From Sambucus nigra (lineage: Eukaryota > Streptophyta > Magnoliopsida > Dipsacales > Adoxaceae): a DNA stretch of 64,000 bases. The stretch lies in NCBI GenBank assembly GCA_949130495.1, contig OX422218.1:39239651-39303650 (forward strand), read 5' to 3'. Position 1 is the stretch's first letter, and each line of letters starts with the position of its first letter. The notes under the pieces are model-generated. The model did no database searches, was not told the DNA's origin, and saw only the letters and a program-made list of their open reading frames with translations. The position numbers and the translations under genes are program-made. Below, one piece after another: positions 22,440 through 33,620 of the stretch.

Positions 22440-24059
22440 AAGTTTTTTTTACATATAATTTGTACAGATTTCGTAATGGCACTGTATCTTAATATTACAG
22501 TTCATTTCATAGGATAAGAAATTGTTGTGATGTCTTTAGTTGGGTCTCTTGTTTTGTATAATATCTATCTTTCATTGTACATTATGATAAATAGATGGTA
22601 AAATGAAACTTATATTGAGCATAAAAGGAAAATTTTATGTAGTTGACAATAACAATGTCATTTTTCGTAATATTAACCCAAGAATGTAGCATAATTTTTT
22701 TGTTGGTCTGAATAACGAACACATGGGGGAATTAGGAATCTAATAGTGTTTTCTGCTATTTTAAAATTGGGTTTTTCTAACGTTGTGTGTTTTACCTATT
22801 TTATTTCAATTTTTTATTGCTGCAGAACGTGGTTTCATCGTGATGCTTATTCTATACATTGACTTGTACATGGTATTTTCAGACCATAGATTCAATTTTT
22901 CCAACATCAGTCTTTTACTTGAGTAATTATTTAAATTTTTGTGACCAAACTATTTAGTACCTTATTTTTATAGATTTCTTTTTCTCCCATAAAATATAAA
23001 ATCCAAATTGGGGCGGTTGCGGAACAAAAATGCAGTCCTTGTACATTGTTACATTTGTAGTGCATATTTTGAAACAGGCGTGAACTTCATTTTTAAAACA
23101 ATATGCATTTTCTCTAATAAATTATTTGATTGCATGTATGTATATTATATTTAGGTTATAAAGGCACAGTATCCCAAACGACGCTGCACGTCGGTCAGCC
23201 GACACAATGCACAAAGTCAAGTCAGCCAATCGACACTGAAATGATGCACATTGGCCCACTGATAGACACCTACAAAGAAATTTTGGCCAATCGATGTAAA
23301 CGATATGCACGTTGGTTAGCCGACTTTTCAACATGCATTACATTCCCACATTCTTCGAGTTTTAGAGGTTTTGTAGGCGTATTTATGCATTTGAAACTTT
23401 TATGATGTCCATCGATTTCATATATTTTTATTATTGGTTTCATGAAAAGTAATTATTTTTACTTTAACACCCTACTCAAAACGACCTTGCCCAAAGCATA
23501 TTTTACTAATTTTACTCAACGCGTATCATTCTGATTTGAGTAGTGTACATTACAGTTCAAAACATATAGATTTTAGTTTCATCTAAGTAGAAGTATTATA
23601 TTCTTTGTTTTTAAGCTTATTCTGGTCAACACAATATGGTCGCAGAAGGCATAGACCCTCGTTGAGGTATTGTGGTGGAACATTGGAGTTGGGGCAATTG
23701 GGAAAATTAGTGCATACAGTTTATAGTAGAGCTTGGTGCAAACTTACGTTCTGGCCTTCAATAGGGATTCCTTTGATATACATCTCTTTATTTAACGTCA
23801 TTTATACATGTATGCCCTCGCTAGGACCAAACTAGTATACCACGTTTAGTCCGTAACATTAGATATTCAATTTAAATAAAATAACCATTTAATATTGTTA
23901 TTTAAACCACTGCTACGTTTTTCAAGATAACACTGCCAGTTTTTATAAAATAACATTGTAAATATTTTGTCAAAAGACCGCTTTGTAATTATAACGCCTA
24001 TCTTTTTTCCTTGTAATAAAATCCCAAAATCTTGAGTTAACTTTACAATTACACAAAGT
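22440..24059. repeat. Dispersed repeats including delta copy 2
   Basis: 22,440-22,820 recurs inverted at 25,740-26,130 and 33,880-34,245. 22,820-23,440 recurs at 4,748-5,420. 23,440-24,060 is repeat delta. The 76-residue frame 23,605-23,835 has near-identical counterparts at 25,233-25,463 and 63,430-63,672 (both minus), but no known domain and no promoter-like context. Confidence 0.6.
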
Positions 24060-24232
24060 GTCTCTTCGAACACCTCTCCCCCCACTTGGACCCCCTCACC
24101 TCACTCGCCTCTTCGAACACCTCTCCCCCCACTTCAATTTTGCCTATAAAGTTCCCGCGTCGGTGGGCATTTGCGGCTTTGTGAAAGAACTTAGTATTCG
24201 ATTCTCCTTCCCTCAACCATAGAGCCCTGGGT
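24060..24232 (-). pseudogene. Inverted stub of LINE beta ORF2
   Basis: Reverse complement of 24,836-25,015. On the minus strand it reads LWLREGESNTKFFHK and ANAHRR, the linker just before the reverse-transcriptase domain of plant LINE ORF2. It abuts the forward copy beginning at 24,233, forming the axis of the central inverted repeat. Confidence 0.75.
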
Positions 24233-25020
24233 AATGGAAAGAAGCAACGGTGGTATAATTGATCGATATATGAGAGATTTCTCTGACTTCAATAACGGGA
24301 TGGAGCTAAAGGACTTAACCCTAGAAGGGGGTTTGTTTCCCTGGTCGAGCCTCAGGGATCTGCCGTCTTTATCTCGACTAGACAGATTTCTTATATCTCT
24401 GGGTTAGGATGACCATTTTCCAGGTGTAATCCAGTCTTGTTTACCTAGGTTAACGTCGGATCATTGTCCTATTATTCTTGAATGTGGGGGATGGAGGGAA
24501 GGGAGGATTCCATTTAGATTTGAGAGTATGTGGCTCAAGGAACCGAATTTTCAGGATAGAGTTAGAGATTGGTGACTTAGGTTTGAGGTGGAAGGGAATG
24601 CTAGTTTCAGATTGGCTGTAAAGCTAAGTTTGCTCAAAGAAGATTTAAGAAAGTGGAACAGAGAAGTGTTAGGTAATATTCAGGTGGTTATAACAAGTTT
24701 TATGAAGTAGATAAGAAGTCTTGATGAGAAAGAAGAGACATACATGCTATCGGAAGAGGAGAGGAGAGTTAGAGAGACTAAAAAGAGGGAGTTAGGGAAG
24801 AGGTTAATTCAGGAAGAAATCAATTGGCGACAAAAACCCAGGGCTCTATGGTTGAGGGAAGGAGAATCGAATACTAAGTTCTTTCACAAAACCGCAAATG
24901 CCCACCGACGCGGGAACTTTATAGGCAAAATTGAAGTGGGGGGAGAGGTGTTCGAAGTGGCGAGTGAGGTGAGGGGGTCTAAGTGGGGGGAGAGGTCTTC
25001 GAAGAGACACTTTGTGTAAT
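24233..25020 (+). pseudogene. LINE beta ORF2 remnant: endonuclease end and linker to RT
   Basis: Starts at ggaaagaagcaacgg and reads, with shifts, the C-terminal endonuclease (DLTLEGGLFPWSSLRDLPSL), SDHCPIILECGG, then the endonuclease-RT linker. The frame 24,744-25,019 includes REGESNTKFFHKTANAHRRG. The RT catalytic domain itself is absent. A local duplication of gtggggggagaggt (24,938 and 24,985) precedes the switch to repeat delta at about 25,010. The 603 bp from 24,233 to 24,835 have no inverted partner and are the spacer of the central inverted repeat. Confidence 0.75.
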
Positions 25021-26130
25021 TGTAAAGTTAACTCAAGTTTTTCTGATTTTATTACATGGCAAAAAGATAGGCGTTATAATTACAAAGCGGTCTTTTGACA
25101 AAATATTTACAATGTTATTTTATAAAAACTGGCAGTGTTATCTTGGAAAAAGTAGCAGTGGTTTAAATAACAATATTAAATGGTTATTTTATTTAAATTG
25201 AATATCTAATGTTACGGACTAAACGTGGTATACTAGTTTGGTCCTAGCGAGGGCATACATGTATAATTGACGGTAAATAAAGAGATGTATATCAAAGGAA
25301 TCCCTATTGACGGCCAGAACGTAAATTTGCACCAAGCTCTACTATAAACTGTATGCACTAATTTTCCCAATTGCCCCAACTCCAATGTTCCACCACAATA
25401 CCTCAACGAGGGTCTATGCCTTCTGCGACCATATTGTGTTGACCAGAATAAGCTTAAAAACAAAGAATATAATACTTCTACTTAGATGAAACTAAAATCT
25501 ATATGTTTTGAACTGTAACAATGTACAAGTACTGCATTTTTGTTCCGCAACCGCCCCAATTTGGATTTTACATTTTATGGGAAGAAAAAGAAATCAATAA
25601 AAATAAGGTACTAAATAGTTTGGTCACAAAAATTTAAATAATTACTCAAGCAAAAAACCGATGTTGGAAAAATTGAATCTATGGTCTGAAAATACCATGT
25701 ACAAGTCAATGTATAGAATAAGCATCACGATGAAACCACGTTCTGTAGCAATAAAAAATTGAAATAAAATAGGGAAAACACACAACGTTACAAAAACCCA
25801 ATTTTAAAATAGCAGAAAACACTATCAGATTCCTAATTCCCCCATGTGTTCGTTATTCAGACCAACAAAAAAATTATGCTACATTCTTGGGTTAATATTA
25901 GGAAAAACGACATTGTTTTTGTCAACTACATAAAATTTTCCTTTTATGCTCAATATAAGTTTCATTTTACCATCTATTTATCATAATGTACAACGAAAGA
26001 TAGATATTATGCAACACAAGAGACCCAACTAAAGACATCACAACAATTTCTTATCCTATGAAATGAACTGTAATATTATGATACAATGCCATTACGAAAT
26101 CAGTACAAATTATATGTAAAAAAAACTTAC
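25010..26130. repeat. Dispersed repeats: delta copy 3 (inverted) and flanking
   Basis: 25,010-25,530 is repeat delta on the minus strand. 25,540-26,130 matches 22,440-23,050 inverted and 33,715-34,245 directly. No gene beyond the 76-residue frame noted for delta. Confidence 0.6.
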
Positions 26131-26284
26131 ATAGGTGTAATAAAGAGTTGTGCCTACAAAAACGGAGAAAAACAAGGTAAACCCCTTTTAATAACACATG
26201 TGAATAACCTCCTGATGACTTTTTCTATTTGCTAATAATTGTTGCCAACGTGGGGCTGTGCATGATATATAATATCCTTAACAT
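26130..26284 (-). mobile_element. Truncated Copia-type 3' LTR, inverted copy
   Basis: Reverse complement of 22,285-22,439, ending aatatccttaaca. The adjoining internal Copia sequence runs to about 26,764, is split by solo LTR 1 and resumes at 29,309-29,480. Confidence 0.65.
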
Positions 26285-26764
26285 TCACCATCAAGCGCAG
26301 TGTGGGAGGAATGGACACACCAAGCTTGATCAAAATTGATTAAAAGTTGAGCTTGAAATGACAATCCTTGTTAAACTTGAAACCAAAATCTTTGTGAGAA
26401 CCTTGATAAAGTCTCCAGAACCATAGTGAGCTAAAATGAAGGACAACAGCTAGTTGGAGTCTTCCAAATAGGAGATTCTAAAATTACTGAGTTGAGTTAG
26501 GTTTCGTAGTGTGATCAAACCAAGTGAAAAGATCTCCACTATCACCAAAACCTTGAGAATAAACAAAACCCATTGATTTCCACCATGATGGACGCAAGGG
26601 TACGATACTCAACTTCATAAAAAAATTAATAATGCCTCTTAGACCGTAATGAGGTTGATCAAAATTGATTCAGAGGCTCAATTATCGGTTTTGGCTGGAC
26701 CGACACCTATAAAGAGCCTTTTGGGAAAAATGAGCTTAATCACAATGGATTCAGAGGCGCTAAC

Positions 26765-29308
26765 TGATAATACGCATATATCGTGTATTTCATCCGTCGA
26801 ACCTACGCATGTTAGCTCCCTTGGGTGCCTTAATCTCTATATTTAAGCCCGTTAACTAGAAAACCTTGGTTTATATTGATAACAGGCTATATGAGGTATA
26901 ATTGGGCTTTTGTTGGTATTTAGGTACTAAGAATGGAGTTTGGATGCATTCCGCGCAATTTTCGTACACAATCACACGTTCAAGGGCAATCCGGTCATTT
27001 TACAGCTTGGACACCCGGCCCGACATGACCACTGAAGTTGTATCTCTCCTCGCTAGCTTCGCGTGAGCGCGAACGGTGCGTGATTCCGAGTCCGTATGAC
27101 GAAGTTACGACAATTTGAGCGGAGATGGAAGGCATGCCAAAATAGGAGAAACTGCTGTGTGCCTTGCTTGATCGATCGATTGAGCCTGGAGGTCGATCGA
27201 TCGACCACAGGGTTCGATCGATCGATCCCATATTTTTCTGCAGATATTTTCTTTTCATTTTCTTTCTTCTTTTCTTTTATTCCAACTTACTACTTAAGGC
27301 TGAAAAGCGAAGAATTACGTGTGATAATTGATTAACTTCACAACTTTCTAATATAGCACACTTATTTAATTTCAGCCCCTAATCATGCATCTAAATCAAC
27401 CCATCAAATATAAAGCATGTGACACAAAATATGCTGAGACACAGAATTCAGGAAAAAACCCCTTTCGGGTAAAACCTTTATTTCACTATGAATATACAAG
27501 CCGCAACTTACAATTACATAGAGAAATCTGCAATGGATTAACGCGCAGCCAACCCACAAAGACACGCAGTCTTGAACTCAGCAAGAGAATACACGCAGCA
27601 CCCTCCAAGGACTCGCAGCCCAAACAACGAAGAAAGAACCGCAGCTCTCCTTAATGACACGCAGTCATAAAACTTTGTAGAGACTCCCTCGGCAATGACA
27701 CGCAGCCCTCGGTTGCAAAGATCTATCCACAAAGATGAACAACAACAAAGTTTGTGTTCTAGGGTTCCAAAAGATTCACAAAAGTAATTGGGATTTTTGG
27801 TGTGAATCAAAAAGAGTCTTGGGACTCAAAAAGGTGAAGACTTAGAGTATTTAGGACTCTGAATATCGTCTTGAAAAGTCTTAAAAATAACTCTCCCGAT
27901 GTTGGTATAAATAAGAAAACCAAGGAAAGAGTTTTCAAAAACTGGGACTGCTCGTAATTATCCCAGGCGGACCGGTCCGGATTGAGGGTGGATCGGTCCG
28001 ATTAGACCGGATCGGTTCTTTTATCTTGAGGCGGATCGGTCCGGTTGGGATCGGATCGGTTCGATCATTCAGGCTTCATCGGTTCGCATTCGGTCCGGGG
28101 TCTACTGGACTTCGAGCAAGCGGATCGGTCCGGTTGAGAGGCGGATCGGTCCGGTTTTCCCAGAAAAATAAAATCCTTTTAAAAGCCTCATTTTGCTTTA
28201 AAAAACTTACTTCTTATTTTTATAAAAAGCATTTTATAAAAATTTCCCAATACTAAATATGAACTTTAAGGAACGTAAAAACAAAATTTTACCAAGTTCA
28301 TTCTCGCAGAGGCTATGATGTTGAAGACGCTTTGATATTCGGATCCGTTGATGTAGATGCGATCTTGAGTTTCTTCAACGGTGTAACGGCGTACGACATA
28401 CAAATTGATAATGGACAAAAATGTCCTTACAAAGGCAATTTTTGTTGTAATGAGAGAGAGACTCTCATATTCTGATGTAGATAGTTTTAGGATACATTTT
28501 AGGTTAGGGTTTGGTTTGGAGAGTTCATTTTCTCTTCTTCTTGGATTGACAACCCATGGGTTTTGTAAGATTGAACTATTCATTGCCATCTCCTTTAATA
28601 TAGCTTTGTTCTTCATTCTTTCTTTTCTTTGTAATTTAGTTTCCATGCATTCTAACTAGTATACATGCTTTAAATCTTACTGTCCTAGTTTAATTAGTGT
28701 ACTTCACCATGCACCCTTAGATAAATAGGGTCAGGATTTCATTTCCGCCATTTTCGGGCCCCGAGCTCCGAAAATTATGTTTTGTGCAAACTTGCATTTA
28801 ATTGAACCCGCGCGAATTAAAGTCGGATTATTATGCGTTTAACTTTCTATGTCATGCATCGTTAGTGTTTATAAAAATAATCCGAGTTTAATACGCGTGC
28901 GACTAATTTTCGGTTAAGTATTTATTCTCGCAACATTTGCTTAAATTCCTTATTGTGTCAAGTTTATTTTTAATTGATAATGCTCGATTAAATTGCTTTC
29001 AAGCTGGAATCTTGATTAGTAGTTGTTTCGATCTGTATGGTTGGATGATATCCCGATCCTCGTTTTTACTCTATTTAGACTTAACTTATCTTTTCTTTTA
29101 TTTACGACCAACAATCACCTTTTAACACTTTTATTCCTGAATTTAATAATCTAGTACGATCTATCAAACATTCTCTGTGGATTCGATACCCGACTTACCG
29201 CTGTACTCACTAGTTGAGTGTAGTCGTAATTTAGGTTTTTGTATTAACGCGGTGAAACAAATTCAACGATTAGTGTTCTGACGCGACGCTACTTTTCACG
29301 CCTAATCA
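26765..29308 (+). mobile_element. Solo LTR 1, right copy, interrupted by solo LTR 2
   Basis: Flanks ctaac (26,760-26,764) and ctaaa (29,309-29,313) are the target duplication in inverted form. The element begins tgataatacgcatata and ends cacgcctaatca. Subtracting the 1,136 bp of the nested insertion plus target duplication leaves ~1,408 bp, the same as the left copy. The sense-orientation word ttctctgtggattcgatacc is at about 29,171. The atcgatcgatcg block lies at about 27,168-27,230. Confidence 0.8.
27301..28431. mobile_element. Solo LTR 2 (1,131 bp), nested, present only in the right arm
   Basis: Interrupts solo LTR 1. The flanks are a perfect 5-bp duplication aaggc (27,296-27,300 and 28,432-28,436). 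The element begins tgaaaagcgaag and ends tgtccttaca, giving TG...CA ends. The uninterrupted site is in the left arm near 21,270-21,275. Inside are short repeats gacacgcag(c/t)c (27,555-27,710) and GC-rich cggatcggtccggtt words (27,967-28,160). No primer-binding site or coding region, hence a solo LTR; family not assigned. Confidence 0.85.
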
Positions 29309-30126
29309 CTAAACCTTTTTTTTTTTAGAAAGGGGCTTGATCTCGATGGATTTAGAGGCCTACTGAATTTGTGGAACATGCGTACATAGTACAAGATCAT
29401 GTATTCAATGTAGTCAAGTTCCCAAAAATAATTTTTTTTTTTTTGAAAATGAGAAAACAAAAATATTTAGTGGATACCCATATTATTTTTTTACTGTTTG
29501 AGTTTCAAATTGAAAATCAATTATAAGCTTTGAAGAGACTCGCAAACCTCGACAAAATTGATGATATTGGAATTTCTGTTTGTAACCCCTGGACGAACAT
29601 AAAGTTCAGAAAACCTTAAAAATTTAACAGATATAATCAATAATTAAATAAATACAAATAAAAACACACAAGTATATTACCTATAGAGACCAACAATGCT
29701 TTTCAAAATCGAATACCTCAATTTGTATTTCTAAATCTGTAAGAAACAAAAACCGATTGCCCAAATCGTTTCTAAATTGATTTTGGGAGAAACCGATCAA
29801 ATCCATTTAATGATTTACTACTATAAGTGTAATGGATTTATGAGTGGAGGATCCCAACATAGAACACCTCACTTCCTCAAACACTTCTATCCACCAACTT
29901 AAGTTATCTACATAACAAAAGATGAACAAGTTTGATCCTTAGGAGACGTAAATAAAAAGATGACACAGTAATTGTACGTAAAACTATGAAATATCCATTT
30001 GGAACAAACTAAATGTTAAATGTATTTAATTAACAATTGTTCAATTCAGGTGGATAAACATTTGGAGAGAGAAAATTTCTTGGCGTATATCATGACTTTA
30101 CGTGTATCAGTATGTAGTTTTTTTCC

Positions 30127-30183
<57 letters not shown>

Positions 30184-30726
30184 ACACCTACATAATTAAG
30201 GCAAGCTCCCGTGAACACTATGCTTGTAAGTATGTTTGTATGTATGTATGTTAGGAAATATACATGTACAAACATAGTGTGCACATGAGCTTGCCTCAAT
30301 TAGGTAGGTGTGTGTATATATATATATATATATAAATGTAAAGAGAGAGAGAGAAAGAGAGCTCATGTGCACACTAAGTTTATACATGTGCTGGCGGACA
30401 CCATTTTTTTTTTAAGTATTAAACAAAATAGTTTTCAGTTTATTTTTTATGTGATATTTAAACATTTCAACGGACCAATATAAAAGAATCAGTTAAAAAA
30501 ATAGGTTTTCGCTATTTTTAAAAAATTGTCAAATTGTTGCACCTATTAAAGGGCTTAAAAACAATGAAAGTTTGACCCTTTTTTTTAAAATAGCAAAAAA
30601 CGTTTCACTGAGATGATTTTTTTATATGAGTCGCTTGAAAAGTTTAAATATCACAAAAAAAAATCACCTCAAAAATATTTTTTTTACTATTTAAAAAAAA
30701 TGATGTGCAAATTTAGTGTGCACAAG

Positions 30727-30825
<99 letters not shown>

Positions 30826-30890
30826 AACACATATTGTATATTGCAACTTGTATGGCCATGGCATCTATTATGAAATGTCACGTCTCTCAA
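29309..30890. repeat. Dispersed and microsatellite-rich repeats
   Basis: 29,309-29,480 is Copia internal sequence (inverted). 29,490-30,125 matches 19,575-20,195 inverted. 30,125-30,890 matches 16,586-17,345 inverted, with (TA)n at 30,130-30,181, 30,313-30,333 and 30,730-30,782 and (GA)n at 30,784-30,821. No gene. Confidence 0.65.
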
Positions 30891-31440
30891 TGTTATTAAG
30901 GATATCCAACCTGATTCCCACGAGTCTCAAGCAACTGCATAAGTGCTTTTGACCTATTCAAATGCAGCACACCATTATCTCTTATTTACGCATGTTTTAG
31001 TTATTGAGTTGTTGCTGTTATTGAGTTGTTGCTGGTATATCTCCTATATAGTTGGAGAATACTTATTCCTAGCAGTTCCTATTTTATTGCTTATTAGTTA
31101 GCTGCTAGTATGTATTTAAATGAGTGTTGCAACCTTATTCTATTCTATGAAAAGTAACTGAGATCTTCATCAGTTTATGAAATTCTACATGGTATCAGAG
31201 CGGTTAAACTCTTGCGAGTAATTCCGATCTTGGTATTCCATTTTTCCGGCGGCGGTAGCCACCATTCATTGCTACCGTCCGCCGGGTGCAGTCTCACCGC
31301 CGCTTCCTTAATGATAATGCCGCCCTCTCTCAGATATGCGCGTGCTTCCTGTTCCGCATTAAATGGGTAGCCCTCGAGATGGTGCAATGTTACAATCACC
31401 TATTTTATCTTTGGCAATGCACCACCTGAGCAACAAAGGG
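30891..31440 (+). mobile_element. Copia-type LTR with primer-binding site and internal start
   Basis: LTR 30,891-31,189 (tgttattaaggatatcc...aattctaca), then tggtatcagagcggtt at 31,190, the undecayed initiator Met-tRNA primer site. The internal sequence tccggcggcggtagcc is related to that of elements 1 and 2 (tccggcggcagtagtt), so this is another subfamily of the same lineage. No 3' LTR is found before the next repeat. The reverse-strand frame 31,175-31,399 overlaps the primer site and is not a gene. Confidence 0.7.
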
Positions 31441-31835
31441 AAATGTCTTTGTACATGCTTTGAAGGCAAATGTCTATGTAGGTTCTCAAAAAAAATGTTC
31501 AGCAACATGACAGTCCTGTTTACCAACTAGATCTGTTGTCTCTTAATCATAAAATTGTCACGGGTGACATTTTCTTGATAGCGAAGGCACTAGATTTCTA
31601 AGATTTTTTTTCGCTTCATTTTTTATTAAAAAAATCAATTTTTGAAGGCTCATATGAGCAGTGCTCAGTGTCGGATGATTAGCAAAAAAAAAAAAAAGTT
31701 TCAAATTTTGAAGGCTCGCTTATTTTCCTTTGATTTTAAGAATTGTTTATATGCAGTTAATGGTGCAAATAAGTAATGTTGAGCACCAGGGTTCAGTTAC
31801 TTCTTAAATACAGAGAGGTCATCTATTTTCTAATA
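31441..31835. other. Unassigned sequence, possibly LTR-element interior
   Basis: No ORF of note and no match seen elsewhere in the window. It may be decayed internal sequence of the LTR element at 30,891. Confidence 0.3.
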
Positions 31836-32261
31836 ATTACAACTAGATATTAGGTTATAAATCTTTAGCATATATGTAAATGGGACCAATGAGAATACGA
31901 ATTCCATAAAAGAATTAAATTTCAATGTTCCCCTTACAAAACAGATTGTATTAGAGATTTTTTTTTATATTATTAAATTTTGAACAAGATAGAGTCAAAA
32001 CATTATTTGGGAGTGGGAATGTGGGTCCGCTCCAATGGCACTAATTAATCGCGATATTTTTTCATTAATTAAAAAACACTTTTATACATTTTTTTTATTA
32101 ATAAACATAGTTTTTATTATGTATAATTTTTTTAATTTTAATTAAAACTTGTTTAACTTTAATAAAAAAACTTTTTTTTTATATAAAAATCATTTTTTTA
32201 ATATAAAAAACTTTTTTTATTGTAGAATTTAATAACTCAATACTTCAGACGACATACAATT
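31836..32261. repeat. Partial inverted copy of the 1.2-kb unit
   Basis: Reverse complement of about 7,800-8,210, continuing seamlessly into the LINE beta copy that follows, exactly as in the left copy. The segment 31,836-33,370 is therefore a block copy of 6,650-8,210. Confidence 0.65.
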
Positions 32262-33116
32262 CTAGAAAAAGAAGTGAACTGTGTCGTCGTGGAGGTATCG
32301 AAGCAGGCAACGACCTACGTAGCGGGTTGTGGTAAATGCGATGGAGGCATGGAATTCGCACCTGGGCATGCTGAGCTGTATACAACGGACATTACGACTA
32401 CGGCTTCGATAGCCACGCTCAAAACAGGAACAGGAGGGGAACTCCTCTGAGGCATCATGGAGGAGAAACAAAAGGTCGTCAGTGAGGGAATACTGCAGAC
32501 CAGTAAACCGGAGAGAGGGGTAGGGAATGCGAAGCTTGTGACGATTACGGCGTCAGCTGGATGGAAAGCCGACGACAGTAGCATCCCCGCACAAGGATGG
32601 GCGGTTGAGACACTGTTGCCCGATGGCGAGGACTCATCATGGAACAAAGCGGACAGCCCCAATTCAGACGCTGCACGCGTATGCAGGCCAGACTTGGAGT
32701 TTGGTTTGACAGAAATTGATCAGCGTGTAGGGTGCAAAGTATTTAATATAGTGAAAGACACTACAAAAGGGATAGAATCGGGTGTGAGTGGAACAGTTAT
32801 TAATTGTATAGAAAGGGACAAAAAAGGATGGAAGGGCACAGTGCCACATTGACAACGCATGTGTGGAAAAAATAGTTTATTTAAGACAAAATGGGGGATT
32901 TCTGTAAAGGGTAAAGAAGATCTCAATAATCAGTCTCTAGATGGTGGGGAAGAATTGTTAAATAGCAACAGTAGGGTATTTGGACTAGTGGGTGACTTAG
33001 TAACCTTTTGGACTAGGTTTAAGTATTTGGACTTATACGATGAGAGTTGTTGCGCTAAACATATTACATGGAATATTCGGGATGATACTATGATACGTCT
33101 GAGACTTAAGATATAG
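32262..33116 (+). pseudogene. LINE beta ORF1 C-terminal remnant, middle copy
   Basis: Same protein as at 6,971-7,799 but broken: a stop (tga near 32,448), an open stretch 32,457-32,852, then a frameshift near 32,815 caused by an extra base (gaaagggac against gaagggac in other copies). It resumes in another frame at 32,859-33,116, ending KHITWNIRDDT. The order ORF1 tail to endonuclease start is as in the left copy. Confidence 0.7.
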
Positions 33117-33356
33117 GGCTAGTGTATACCTATATTAATACGATGATTACCTAAGTTGTCTGATTACTTAGTATATGGATTACTATGTGTATGACATACC
33201 TACCATATTTGCTATCACGGGAGGTTGATTTTCTGGAGAGGACCAACTTATCTTTGTGTGACTTCGGGGGAATTTAGATCGGTACCTCAAGGACATAGGG
33301 TTGTCAGTGACTTTTTTGTGAATTTATAAGTCCGCTGACCATGGGATCGTAGGTAT

Positions 33357-33620
33357 GTGCGTGACCCATGGACATGTAAAAACTTGAGTTATAACATCCA
33401 TAGAAGGTCTTCCATGAGAGAACTTGCCAATCAAGGCATATTGAAAAGGTTTAGCAAGGGTTTTAATATCATCATCAGAAAACATAACAACAGGTTATCC
33501 TTTGTAAGTTGTTGGTTTCTTGAGGACAATATCATGGTTACAAGAGGAAAAATATACTACGGAAGCAAAGGAACGATTCCAGACATTTTTGGTATCTGGA
33601 ACCAATAATAAAAATATACT
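33357..33620 (-). pseudogene. LINE gamma DUF4283 N-terminal fragment
   Basis: Inverted copy of about 5,390-5,640. The sense strand is minus; the open plus-strand frame of 83 residues is an antisense by-product. Only the start of the domain remains. The rest of LINE gamma (equivalent to 5,640-6,650) is missing, the junction lying near 33,370. Confidence 0.6.

Larger units (their letters stand above)
19561..24232. repeat. Left arm of central inverted repeat
   Basis: Pairs with 24,836-30,130 in inverted orientation. The match runs from about 19,575 (aatggaaaaaaactacat) to 24,232 (agagccctgggt against acccagggctct at 24,836-24,847). The arm carries, in order, a dispersed repeat (19,561-20,195), the 3' half of a Copia element split by a solo LTR (20,196-22,439), more dispersed repeats and a stub of LINE beta ORF2 in inverted orientation (24,060-24,232). 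About 480 bp of this arm (roughly 23,060-23,545, including the minisatellite) has no partner in the right arm. Confidence 0.85.
24836..30130. repeat. Right arm of central inverted repeat
   Basis: Inverted partner of 19,561-24,232. It is longer because of solo LTR 2 (27,301-28,431), and it lacks the ~480-bp segment between positions equivalent to 23,060 and 23,545 (junction near 25,517). Beyond 30,130 the inverted match resumes with 16,586-17,345 to about 30,890. Confidence 0.85.

Noticed and set aside
24233..25020. Twin-priming inversion of a LINE as explanation of the central palindrome
   Set aside because: Twin priming inverts the 5' part of one LINE without duplicating it. Here the same LINE stretch and several kilobases of unrelated flank are present in both orientations.
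31190..31207. Possible tRNA-related sequence
   Set aside because: tggtatcagagcgg is a primer-binding site right after an LTR end, matching only a tRNA 3' end; there is no tRNA body.
33357..33608. 83-residue plus-strand ORF with counterparts at 5,403-5,627 and 54,384-54,608
   Set aside because: Antisense of the DUF4283 N-terminal region of LINE gamma, which reads as a recognisable protein on the other strand.
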